This document shows, one piece after another, positions 34,245-43,584 of a DNA stretch of 64,000 bases. The notes beneath the pieces are model-generated. The model ran no database searches. It was not told where the DNA came from and saw only the letters and a program-made list of their open reading frames with translations. Position 1 is the first letter of the stretch. Each line of letters begins with the position of its first letter. Location of the stretch: positions 62,001-126,000 of the forward strand of contig JAFDVQ010000014.1 of the NCBI GenBank assembly GCA_018268915.1. Reading direction: 5' to 3'. Source of the DNA: Acidobacteriota bacterium. GTDB taxonomy: Bacteria > Acidobacteriota > Terriglobia > Terriglobales > Acidobacteriaceae. Both the position numbers and the translations under genes were made by a program.

Positions 34245-36066
34245 TCGTTAGTGCCTCCGAAAACAACTCTGCACCATTTCCCTGAACCGTCCTGACCACA
34301 AGTGAGCGGTCGAGAAAGTCATTCTGTTGCTCGCAACTCGTCTCGGAAATTAGGAGACAACCATGGCAAGCAGAACCGTGCAGGAACCGGTGTTCATGTG
34401 GACTTGCAGGCTCGTGTTGAGCACAGACGGGGTCATTTGAACAGAGGGTTCCTAATTCTAGTGCGCTCCTTACTACTTCGTGAATTTGCCTGCCGACTTG
34501 AACCAGTCCACCCAGCGTTCCCTCAGCATCCGATGAGCCGGTGTATAGCAGCACACCGTAGCCGATTTCCGGGATCGCGTAGATTCTCTCGCGGATCGAG
34601 CTCGCAGGGTACCCGCATTTCAATGCGACTGCCGTGAGGAGAAGGTGCGAGAAGGAATGCATCATGTAATATGCCAAACTGATTGCTACGCGCGAGCTGG
34701 ACGAATGCTCCTTGCGCCATTCTCCAAACCCTCTTTGAAGTTCTTCAGCGCGATTGCTTACGGCATCCCGATTCATCCAATTCTTCAGATAATCGCGGTC
34801 GAATTGAAGGAAGACGCCCTCTCCGCGATTCTCAAAGGCTGGTAACCAGCTGATCTCACGGGCTAGTGCCGCCCGTTTCACTCCGATATCGAGTTCGCCT
34901 TCCAGGTCAGGTGCGACGGACTCAAATCGTGTAAAGCCAACTTGTGCTACGACCTCGCGAAGACGATGTACCAGAACAACCCGCTTAATCGGCCTCATCC
35001 AGGGAACATCCCAGAAGTGCCTGGGAAGATTGCGAGCGAAGAAGACGCCATCAGGTCGATCTTCGCCAATCTCGTCCTTTGCCGTGATCAACGTTTCAAG
35101 TTCTGCGACTTTGACAGACTTCTCAGCTTTTGGGGTGCCTAAATGCCGTGAATAAATCTCAGCGAGAACTTCCTCGTCGGAAAGCCCTTCCAGCCCATCC
35201 CTTACGGCTGATTTTCGTCTTTCATGCTTGAGATCGTCGAGATTTTGCACGAGCTCCAAGTGGTCCCACATCTTATCGACTGCTCGACGGATTGATTGAT
35301 CGCGGTCCGGCAGGGAGATCACGCTCATGATCTGCGGGAAATAGGCATTGGACGCCGAACGGATTAGCAGACGATTCGGCTCACCACAAGACTCTTTCGT
35401 GTGAAACGCCCCGAGCCACGGTCTTGGTCCATCGCACGCACCGAGAGCTTTGTTCGACAGGACCGCAGCTTGCGCCAGACTGCGTTCAGCCTTGCCGCAG
35501 TCGCAGCGAATATAGATTTCCTGCAGATCGCCTGTCGTTCCTCGTTCGTCTATGAAAAGCTGGCGGCCCTGGAGGCGACAGTCGGACGGCCCATTGTGAA
35601 CAAACTCATACCAGTCGATATCGGCAATGTGGCCTGCCCTGCAAGCGCGCACGAAGCGAATCGGAACAACAGCCTTTCGCTTCTTGTCACGATCGATGTA
35701 TTTGCCTTTGGTTAGTGCCTTCCGGTGTACCAGGAGTCGGCTCCGATGCTTTTCTCCGTCGGTGGCTTCCGCTCCTTGCACGATGAACCATTCGGGAAAT
35801 TGGAACCCAGCAATCCCCCTTTGAGGTGCAGTCGGATCGTTGCTTGCCGGCGGCGGTGTACGGAGATCGATGGAAGGCACATTGAGGATTGTCGCCAGCT
35901 TCCGACTTAGGCGCGGCTCCGAGATCGCTTCGCCGCCTGCCGTCCAATAGTCGAGGCCGGCGATGAGCACCGAATGATTCGGCAGATCCATCATGGACCC
36001 GGGACCAAACGTCGTCACCAACTGGCTCAGCCGAATTTCGCCTTGTGGTTTCGCTGTACCCTTCAT
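34210..36066 (-). CDS. drmB: DISARM DrmB, DUF1998 protein
   Basis: A 618-residue DUF1998 protein. The DUF1998 region is near the C-terminus: SFSHLLLTAVALKCGYPASS, then YGVLLYTGSSDAEGTLGGL and a cysteine cluster (CSNDPVC, CHGCL, SC). An N-terminal CRAGHIADIDW and an IRCDCGKA knuckle suggest a second zinc site. It forms a core complex with DrmA in DISARM. The ATG overlaps the drmA stop (ATGA), showing tight coupling. Confidence 0.9.
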   Translation of the reverse strand: MKGTAKPQGEIRLSQLVTTFGPGSMMDLPNHSVLIAGLDYWTAGGEAISEPRLSRKLATILNVPSIDLRTPPPASNDPTAPQRGIAGFQFPEWFIVQGAEATDGEKHRSRLLVHRKALTKGKYIDRDKKRKAVVPIRFVRACRAGHIADIDWYEFVHNGPSDCRLQGRQLFIDERGTTGDLQEIYIRCDCGKAERSLAQAAVLSNKALGACDGPRPWLGAFHTKESCGEPNRLLIRSASNAYFPQIMSVISLPDRDQSIRRAVDKMWDHLELVQNLDDLKHERRKSAVRDGLEGLSDEEVLAEIYSRHLGTPKAEKSVKVAELETLITAKDEIGEDRPDGVFFARNLPRHFWDVPWMRPIKRVVLVHRLREVVAQVGFTRFESVAPDLEGELDIGVKRAALAREISWLPAFENRGEGVFLQFDRDYLKNWMNRDAVSNRAEELQRGFGEWRKEHSSSSRVAISLAYYMMHSFSHLLLTAVALKCGYPASSIRERIYAIPEIGYGVLLYTGSSDAEGTLGGLVQVGRQIHEVVRSALELGTLCSNDPVCAQHEPASPHEHRFLHGSACHGCLLISETSCEQQNDFLDRSLVVRTVQGNGAELFSEALTNEGITAPTVAK

Positions 36067-39000
36067 GACGCTTCGTCCTCCACGTCGATGTTGTCCAACG
36101 TCTTCACCCAGATGTTCACGCTCTCCTCAACATCCCGCAATGAGCGATTCGCTCGAAACTTCATATTGACGTGCGTAGGCTGAAGATTCTTGAGGTCAGG
36201 ATCGAGAAAATCGTAGAGGAGCTGTTTCGCGCCGCCCGCCTCGTTTTGGTTGTATTGCAGACCGACGCCGGACATCGCAAGGTCCTGCGCTTCTTTCGCC
36301 CATGAATCAAGGAGATCGGCGCCCCGATCTCGCATTCGTTGCCGCAGCCGTTCAAGTTCGTCCGGAGGCAAAGTCTTCGAATGCTCTCGCGCTCTATCCG
36401 CGAGGGACTCCACTGCCGCGTCGAGATGGTTGCGCTCTTTAAGAATTGCTTTGGCTCCGAGGGGCGGAGTCATCGGGCGGTGTCCCTGCCGGACCAGACC
36501 CACCAAAGTGGCAGCTAAACCCTTATCGAGAGATCGCGGTGAGAAGGGCGTTACGCTGGTAGCCTCGACACTGCGATAGAAGCTCTCGTGATAAGCCGTG
36601 AATCGTTCGTAATGCGAACGGTCCCTCGGCTTATGCACGTTAAGAATCGTAACCACAAGGCCAGGCCGGTCCGCATCGCGGCCCACGCGGCTAGTGGCCT
36701 GGATGTATTCGGCGCTCGACTTTGGCTGACCGAAAGCGACCATCAAGCCGAGCCGGGTTATGTCCAGTCCGACCGAGATCATATTGGTGGCGATCGCCAC
36801 ATCCACGTGCTTTTCGTCTTTGAATGGAAGCGCCAACCTGCGCTTCGCCTCGGAGACTCGAGCCGTATCGATCCGGCTCGTCAACTCGACAGGCTCGTAG
36901 TCAATCCGGCGCCGATCGAACAATCCCGACGCCTCACCGACGCGCTTTCGGTCCGCGTATCCTTCCAGCCGATTGCGCACTTCATCTTCAATGAGCCTGC
37001 GTGCCCCGCCTAGCTCGCGGAGACTATTGAAATAACCAACGAGCGTCAGATACGGATCGGCGGGGTCGTCAAGTCCGGATGACTTTCTCTTGGTCCGATA
37101 TTTCTCCGCAGCACCGAGGAGTGCCAGGTACACGCGCAACATGGCCACCTTGGGGCTCCGGCCCTGCGCTGCGATTCCCACGTACAGGCGGGCATGGCGT
37201 TCACTGGAGGGCTTCGTTTCCGCGAAGAAGGAATTACGGCGATCCGGGCCTGGCGGCGGAAAGATGTCTACTACTCCGCGATTGAAGAGCGCCCTGATCT
37301 GGGTCTCCGCTTGACGCACTGTTGCTGTCGAGGCCACTATCTTCGGCCGAATCGTTTTCCCCTCATTCTGCAGCGCGCAAAGCTCGTCTATCGCGGACTC
37401 GTACAGTCCCACCATGGTTCCAAGTGGGCCGGAAATCAGATGAAGCTCATCCTGAATAATCAAATCGGGTGGCTGTAGGCGATCAACCGGCATTTTGTTG
37501 CCGAGCATGGGATCGCAAGGGCCATAGAATCCTTGCTTGTCGTAACGCTCCACGCGGCCGAAGAACGCTCCCACATTTCCAGTCCAAGGTAGGGCTGCAA
37601 ACTTGTCCACGGTGGCGATCATGAAACACGGCAGACGGCGATAAATTGGTTCGTCCACCGTAACAATCGGTAGCGGAATGCCCCGGCCGAACTTGCACTC
37701 TCGGTTCACGCAGGAAACGCGGAGGTCGGTGGGATGGTCGCTGTTTGGCTTAAGTTGGAATGAGTTCTTACTGAATTTCTTGCCACACCAGGGACATTCT
37801 TCAAGGGGGATTGGCGAGGGGCGGCTATCGTCATCCAAGTAACGGAGGGTACGGGTACGAGCGGAGTTTGGATCATTGTCGCCTCGCTTTCCCACCCGGT
37901 TCGGCGTTGCTGCCCGACCTACCCAAAGCCCGATTTCGAACGGCCATTCGCCTAGCTTCTCCACATTATCCTGGCGCTCCAATTCAAGGGCACAGATCAG
38001 CGTTGCCGCGCGGCTAAGCTGCTCGAACGTTAGCAAGCGGAGCGTGTAGCGCATCAAGACGCTCAAGCCCGCGGATGCGATCCCCGGATTTCGCAAACGC
38101 CGGAGGACAAGCGTGAATGCGGCTAGGCCAAGATAGGCTTCTGTCTTGCCGCCGCCCGTTGGGAAGAACAAAAGATCGACAACATTTCGATCATCGCTGG
38201 CGGGGAGCGCAATGGCTTTCAAGTTCATCAACACAAAAGCCAATTGGAACGGACGCCACTTCGGATTTACCTCGCTGACTGGTTTATCCAACATCACGCC
38301 CAGTCTGCGGCGAGCTGCTTCGGCCATGCATTTGTTGGCAATGCTGAACGCTTCCAGACACTCTGGGATGCTGAGGAGTTCAATGCCGGCCTCAATGCGG
38401 TCCGCGGCAACGTTCGCCCGCACGATGAGTTCTTTGCCGGTGTCGGCTCGCTTCGCCGGCGTTGCCGGAATTTCTTTCGCCTGCTTCTCAATCCAATCGC
38501 GGTACTCGGCGACAAGCGGACTCAACTTGGCTTTGGCCTCGTCTCCGTCTTTAACGCTCGCCAGTGCATCCATGCTCAGTTCAACACCGGGAATCTCGGC
38601 CGGATCTACCTTTTCCACCTCAGCCATCGGGATCCAGCGGGTCCGGACAACTTTGCAGCAAACCCCATCTTCGCGAATTGCTTCGGTAGCCACGTTGTGG
38701 CCAACGGCAAACTCACCGACGTCGCGGTATTGTAGATCGGCGACTGATTCGTCCCAGTCATCGCTCGCGATCCCACGGAGGTTCGGCCGCCGCAGGAACT
38801 CTGCTTCACTCTCGAGCTGCAATTGAACCTGGAATACAAATGCTTCATCCCGGCGGTCGTCGGGCATTTCTGTGCGGCGGTTCACCACAAAGATTGAGAG
38901 GATGCGTGCGTCTGCGGGAAGCTCGGCTTCTGCGGCGAGCAGTCCAACCGGCCGCGCGAGATAGGCAACGGTTAGTCCGTCGCTGTTCGGGACCGGTTTC

Positions 39001-39452
39001 TCCTTCGCAATTCCGTTAGCATGAGACAGAGCGATGGATAGTGTCTCTTCTCGTTCTGTGCGCGCCCACTCTTCGGGTGATTCGGAGCGCCGGCGATAAT
39101 CTCCCCAGCGAACCTTCACCTTTACGTCGATGGTATCGGGGGGCACGATCACGCTGGCGCCGATGGAAGAGGGAAAGAACCGCGGCCGTGCGGCGGCCTT
39201 CTCTACTGGGACGTTTTCATCAACTTCGCCTGTCTCTCCTGCTTCGTCCAGGTCATCCTCGGCTGTCTCGTCCTTGCGCTGCTCGGGCTTGGCGCCCAGC
39301 GGGACAAGGAATCCGGTCAAATACCAGCGCGAAGGGGCCTGAGGCAGGACTTCTTTCGGATCGCCAAGGCCTCGTCCTGGGCCAACCAAGTCGATTTGAA
39401 GCGCTTCCACCAGCTTTTCGCGCACGGCAATTGGCTTCATCTCGTCCGGCAT
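36063..39452 (-). CDS. drmA: DISARM DrmA, SF2 helicase
   Basis: A 1129-residue helicase. Walker A is FFPTGGGKTEAYL (about 429-441), a zinc ribbon is ECPWCGKKF plus SCVNRECKF (C553-C586), the DExH box is IIQDELHLISG (about 665-675), motif III is VASTATV, and motif VI is QATSRVGRDADRP (about 918-930). A long N-terminal domain of 400 residues is typical. It starts three bases after the drmMI stop. DrmA with DrmB is the DNA-binding, phage-genome-scanning part of DISARM. Confidence 0.92.
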   Translation of the reverse strand: MPDEMKPIAVREKLVEALQIDLVGPGRGLGDPKEVLPQAPSRWYLTGFLVPLGAKPEQRKDETAEDDLDEAGETGEVDENVPVEKAAARPRFFPSSIGASVIVPPDTIDVKVKVRWGDYRRRSESPEEWARTEREETLSIALSHANGIAKEKPVPNSDGLTVAYLARPVGLLAAEAELPADARILSIFVVNRRTEMPDDRRDEAFVFQVQLQLESEAEFLRRPNLRGIASDDWDESVADLQYRDVGEFAVGHNVATEAIREDGVCCKVVRTRWIPMAEVEKVDPAEIPGVELSMDALASVKDGDEAKAKLSPLVAEYRDWIEKQAKEIPATPAKRADTGKELIVRANVAADRIEAGIELLSIPECLEAFSIANKCMAEAARRRLGVMLDKPVSEVNPKWRPFQLAFVLMNLKAIALPASDDRNVVDLLFFPTGGGKTEAYLGLAAFTLVLRRLRNPGIASAGLSVLMRYTLRLLTFEQLSRAATLICALELERQDNVEKLGEWPFEIGLWVGRAATPNRVGKRGDNDPNSARTRTLRYLDDDSRPSPIPLEECPWCGKKFSKNSFQLKPNSDHPTDLRVSCVNRECKFGRGIPLPIVTVDEPIYRRLPCFMIATVDKFAALPWTGNVGAFFGRVERYDKQGFYGPCDPMLGNKMPVDRLQPPDLIIQDELHLISGPLGTMVGLYESAIDELCALQNEGKTIRPKIVASTATVRQAETQIRALFNRGVVDIFPPPGPDRRNSFFAETKPSSERHARLYVGIAAQGRSPKVAMLRVYLALLGAAEKYRTKRKSSGLDDPADPYLTLVGYFNSLRELGGARRLIEDEVRNRLEGYADRKRVGEASGLFDRRRIDYEPVELTSRIDTARVSEAKRRLALPFKDEKHVDVAIATNMISVGLDITRLGLMVAFGQPKSSAEYIQATSRVGRDADRPGLVVTILNVHKPRDRSHYERFTAYHESFYRSVEATSVTPFSPRSLDKGLAATLVGLVRQGHRPMTPPLGAKAILKERNHLDAAVESLADRAREHSKTLPPDELERLRQRMRDRGADLLDSWAKEAQDLAMSGVGLQYNQNEAGGAKQLLYDFLDPDLKNLQPTHVNMKFRANRSLRDVEESVNIWVKTLDNIDVEDEAS

Positions 39453-39455
39453 GGG

Positions 39456-42400
39456 CTACACTTCCTGTTCTTCAGCGTTGAACAATGTAGGCTTCTCTGC
39501 AATCGTATCGTTCTTGGCGCCGTTCTTGCTTCGCCCACGCTTCGGTTTGGCTGCCGCACCAGTTGCGCCATCTTCCCAACTCAACCGTTGCAACTCTGCT
39601 TCGGGCCGTTCTTCCTCGGCGCGCTGGCGGTTCAGTTCCAGCAGGCGGGCCAGAACCTCGTCGTGAATTGCGTCCGGCCAGCGATAGCGGTAATTCTTTC
39701 GTTTGGGCCGCCCATTTTCGTCTTCATCCTCTTCGTCATCGAACTCGGGGAAGAACTCGCAGACCGGCAGAATGTCATCCCAGCCATAGGCGTTGAGGAC
39801 GGCACGATCCATCACATCGTGAAGCTCGCGAAGACGCCGGAATTCGGACGAGTCCTCGTTGGGATCGTGGAAGCGGTTATAGGTCTTCGTCAGACCCTCA
39901 TCATTCTGGACCATAAGTTCAGCCCTTAGGCTGAAATAGGCTTTGCCCATCTCTTCTAGTGAGGGCGATGCTTCATATCCGCGGGGAAACGGGAATGTCT
40001 CAAAGCAGTCCGATGGCGTGTACCGTAGGTCGTCTTTCATCGACGATGCCATAAATCGTGACCAAATCTCATGTGGGCGGGACTGGAGAACGGCGAACGT
40101 GGAATAGGACTCGTCAACCACAACGACTGTAGAGTCGGCTGCGACAGTTTTGGCGTCAATCCGTCCAAACGCATGCCACGGGCTAACTCGAGAGATGCAG
40201 AATGCAGTACGAAGCTTCTTCAAAGCTCTGGTGAGCCCGGGGCGCTTGTCTGCATATTGCCACCATCTTTCTCTTAAAGCATCCCTCTTCACCAAATCAC
40301 GTTCCGGTTTTACTTTTTGTTTCACGATGGACAGTAAATCTGGCCAGTCAGCTGCGACGGGACCGGGATAGTCCGGTGCGACAATTCCTTCACGAATTTG
40401 CTGCCTCTGTGTTTCCTCCCTTAGATCGAACCAGCTGTGGCCTGATGTCTTTCGTTCGAGCGGAAAATCTTCGAAGTTAATGACGTACCGGTAATGGGAA
40501 TGAGTTGGACTGCCATTTAATTCTTCCCCTCCGAGATATGGGAAAATGCGCTCGCCATTCCTGCCATCGCGGGCGATGAGTGCTTCCATATCGGCAATCG
40601 ACGATGCTGTTCTCTTTGTATCTGTATCGTCGAAGGTGAATCCCATTCCAAGAATGTAGCTCCCTACAAAACTCTTCTCGGCATTTGATTCAAGGATTGC
40701 TGGATCCTCATTACCGCCGGCGTGAAACAGATAGGCAGTGATCTTCTCGGTCTCCTTCCCATTCAGCAAGAAAGGTCCAGGTGGAACTCCACGCGACACG
40801 TGGACTACGCTGACAATAACAGCAGCCTCACCGGGCCATTTGAGGCGCTTGTTTGCGCGATAAACTGTTCCGCCATTTTGACAAATCCAACGCAGCCCAG
40901 TCGACCGCGTATCACCTTGGGCGATCGTGTTTGTTGCGATTAGGCCAAATGTTCCGCCCTGAGCGAGAAGATCGAACGAACGCCGGAAGAAATGCGCGGC
41001 AAGGTCCGCGCTGCTGTTTGCGCCACTATGTACAGTTGCCAGCCAATCTCGATAGCCATCTCCGAAAGACGTACTTATCTTTTTCCCACCCTGAAATGGG
41101 GGATTACCAATGATGGAGTCAAATCCACCCTGCGGCTCTCCGTTCTCATCGAGGCGAAACACTTCCGGAAATTCCAGCTCCCAGTGGAACGGCCGAATCC
41201 CCTTGGACCCTGTATACAGTTTCCGCACCGCCTCCTCGATTTTCGCGTTGCTCACAAGGTCAACCACGCTGCGTACGCTGTTCTCGGTCAGATCGCGCAA
41301 GCCCTGCCGCACCGCCTCGCGCGCTTTCGGCTTTTCGGCCGAAAAGAACGCTGCGATAACGGTGTCGCCAATACGCCGCAGCCAGCCGAGGTCCTGATCC
41401 ACCGCCTCCAGATGCTGCTCCAGTTGCGCATAGGGAATCAGGTCGCGCGCATCCAGAATCCTCTGGCGGTATTGGCCGATTCGCCGGAGCCGTGCGCGGA
41501 CCGTGTCTTCGAGAAAGCTCTGCTGCGCGTCAGTCTTGTCCCAATGGAACGCGGTGATCTGCTTGCGTGAGAGCCCCACGAGCGAATCGCCTGAGCGGAG
41601 CGCGTGATCAAGGAACGTGAACGGATGATCCTTGGCCAGCGTGGCCAGCCAAAGCGAGAGCTTAGCAAGGTCAGCAGCCATCGGATTCTTGTCGACGCCA
41701 TAGAGGCAGCGCTGCGCGATCTGCCGCTGCGCATGGAGGCTTTCATCCTCGTCGGGCGGCAGGATGGGAGCCTGATTGTGCGCGTGCCAGGCACGAACGA
41801 GTGCGTCGCCCAATTGCCGACAGGCTTCCACGAGAAATGCTCCCGAACCCATGGCAGGATCGCAGACCTTGAGCGCCAGAATCTGCTCGGGCGTGGGATT
41901 GCCCCCAAGTTGCTCTAGTACCGGCTCAAGCGCGGCCTGCACAATAGGTCCGGTGAGCGAACTGGGCGTGTAGTGGGAACCGGATCGCCGCCGCTCATCT
42001 GACGGCTGGAAAATCATTGCGCTCTTGGCGACGATGCCCGGTGTGACCGCCGAAGCGATCTTCCGATCAAGGGCCGTCATTAACCCATTGATGTCAGTTG
42101 CAGATTTCAGCGCCTCAGCGGCTTGACCGGTCAACTTCTGGTCGGTCTGGTCGGTAAACCACTTGCCACGCTTTTCTGGTGCCGTGCGAAGAAGCTCTTC
42201 CAGATTGATCGTGGTAGGTGCGCCGTGCCGCTTGACCGGCTTGATAGCAATGGAAGGGCCGGAGGCAACGTGAAGCTCGAAGCCCATGATGGCCTCGTAG
42301 ACGCTGCCAATCTGCTCGACCGCAAGAGTTCGATAACTGATGCGCTCACCATCGAGCAGCATGAGCTTTGAAAGAACTCGGAAAAGGACGCCATCCGGTA

Positions 42401-43580
42401 CGCGCGGAATGCTGATGAGATCGTTGGGTCCGCTGCGGCCTTCAAGAAACAGATAACGATCAGGATCGAAAAGATAACCCTCGCGCGCCGGGATGCGTAG
42501 GCCACCGTGGCTACCACCCCGGTAGATCAGCCGGAACAGCGTAAGCAACTGTGCCCATGCGCCGAAGCGCTGATCCATAGTGTCGGGGTATCGGCCGTCG
42601 TCGATTCTGAGTCGCTCGTAGAGGCCTGTGATTGAGTAGTACTGGGTAAAAACCTCGTCCGTTGAAAGCAGCCCGCGGTCCTCGGCGTAGAGGATGAAAA
42701 CTGTCCGTAATAACGTCGTGAGCAAGCCTCGATAGACGCGGTCGGGGTCCACAGAGAGCACATCGCGCAAGAGAAGCCCCTGCGCCTGATCGTCTGCGGC
42801 CTGGAATCCACGTAGCAACTCGTAGAGCGCCTCAAGCACCTGGTTGGCAAGCTGCGTGGAGACGACGTTCTGGTACTTGCGGCTGTTTTCGAGGATCGCC
42901 GGAAGTCGCTCTTTCTTGCCGACGCTGTAGAGCCGCTCCGAATTCAGCAGCATGTGAAAGGCTGCGAAAATCGGCCGGCCCGCGACAGTTACCATCTCAG
43001 ACAGCTTGAAGGTCGCGTAGCCGCTGAGTTCCTTTTCGGGTGCGTAAACGAGGCGGATTTCCTCGCCATTGACCAGCAGGCCGATGGGGACTCGAGTCTG
43101 GCGAAGCAGACGTTCGAACTTGGCCTGCGGGCTCGCCTGCCAGTGGCGAGCATCTACGTCCTCGGGATCGTCAAAGCGCGTACCCTTCGGGACAGATTTG
43201 ACGAGGAGAATCCAGCCGGGATCGTCACTGTTGGGATCGAAATCGCGCAGAGCGTAACTGGGCCGCAGCGTCTCGTTGTACTCGGGCAGCGCAACTTCGA
43301 ATGAGACCGGTACAGGATCGGAATCGGGCGCTCCACAAAGGTCGCTTGGCGCCCAGCCTAGCACCTCCTGAGCGAAGTGCGGGAAATCGTCGATCTCGCC
43401 AATCGGATCGCCCTCTGCGTTGGAAGGAAGGGCTTCGAGGAATTTCCGATGGTCCGGGGCAATGTTCTGGTTTACCCGGAGACTCGCCTCCAACATGGCC
43501 GGAATCGACACAACAAGGCCGACCGGCTGAACGTAACCCAACCACTCCTGGTGCGCGAGGATCGCGGGATCTTTCGCCAT
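39456..43580 (-). CDS. drmMI: DISARM DrmMI, N6-adenine methyltransferase
   Basis: A 1374-residue type I/IIG-like adenine methylase. Motif I is VCDPAMGSGAFLVEA (about residue 573) and motif IV is IIGNPPFQGG (about 826). A long C-terminal region resembling target-recognition units ends with an acidic segment. It marks host DNA to avoid self-targeting. The start at 43580 is four bases after the drmD stop; an earlier start would overlap drmD by 56 bases. The N-terminal third has no nuclease motif that I can see. Confidence 0.9.
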   Translation of the reverse strand: MAKDPAILAHQEWLGYVQPVGLVVSIPAMLEASLRVNQNIAPDHRKFLEALPSNAEGDPIGEIDDFPHFAQEVLGWAPSDLCGAPDSDPVPVSFEVALPEYNETLRPSYALRDFDPNSDDPGWILLVKSVPKGTRFDDPEDVDARHWQASPQAKFERLLRQTRVPIGLLVNGEEIRLVYAPEKELSGYATFKLSEMVTVAGRPIFAAFHMLLNSERLYSVGKKERLPAILENSRKYQNVVSTQLANQVLEALYELLRGFQAADDQAQGLLLRDVLSVDPDRVYRGLLTTLLRTVFILYAEDRGLLSTDEVFTQYYSITGLYERLRIDDGRYPDTMDQRFGAWAQLLTLFRLIYRGGSHGGLRIPAREGYLFDPDRYLFLEGRSGPNDLISIPRVPDGVLFRVLSKLMLLDGERISYRTLAVEQIGSVYEAIMGFELHVASGPSIAIKPVKRHGAPTTINLEELLRTAPEKRGKWFTDQTDQKLTGQAAEALKSATDINGLMTALDRKIASAVTPGIVAKSAMIFQPSDERRRSGSHYTPSSLTGPIVQAALEPVLEQLGGNPTPEQILALKVCDPAMGSGAFLVEACRQLGDALVRAWHAHNQAPILPPDEDESLHAQRQIAQRCLYGVDKNPMAADLAKLSLWLATLAKDHPFTFLDHALRSGDSLVGLSRKQITAFHWDKTDAQQSFLEDTVRARLRRIGQYRQRILDARDLIPYAQLEQHLEAVDQDLGWLRRIGDTVIAAFFSAEKPKAREAVRQGLRDLTENSVRSVVDLVSNAKIEEAVRKLYTGSKGIRPFHWELEFPEVFRLDENGEPQGGFDSIIGNPPFQGGKKISTSFGDGYRDWLATVHSGANSSADLAAHFFRRSFDLLAQGGTFGLIATNTIAQGDTRSTGLRWICQNGGTVYRANKRLKWPGEAAVIVSVVHVSRGVPPGPFLLNGKETEKITAYLFHAGGNEDPAILESNAEKSFVGSYILGMGFTFDDTDTKRTASSIADMEALIARDGRNGERIFPYLGGEELNGSPTHSHYRYVINFEDFPLERKTSGHSWFDLREETQRQQIREGIVAPDYPGPVAADWPDLLSIVKQKVKPERDLVKRDALRERWWQYADKRPGLTRALKKLRTAFCISRVSPWHAFGRIDAKTVAADSTVVVVDESYSTFAVLQSRPHEIWSRFMASSMKDDLRYTPSDCFETFPFPRGYEASPSLEEMGKAYFSLRAELMVQNDEGLTKTYNRFHDPNEDSSEFRRLRELHDVMDRAVLNAYGWDDILPVCEFFPEFDDEEDEDENGRPKRKNYRYRWPDAIHDEVLARLLELNRQRAEEERPEAELQRLSWEDGATGAAAKPKRGRSKNGAKNDTIAEKPTLFNAEEQEV

Positions 43581-43584
43581 GGCC

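Noticed and set aside
39396..39929. + strand frame of 177 codons across drmA/drmMI
   Set aside because: Antisense to two intact DISARM genes; composition is that of a complementary frame.
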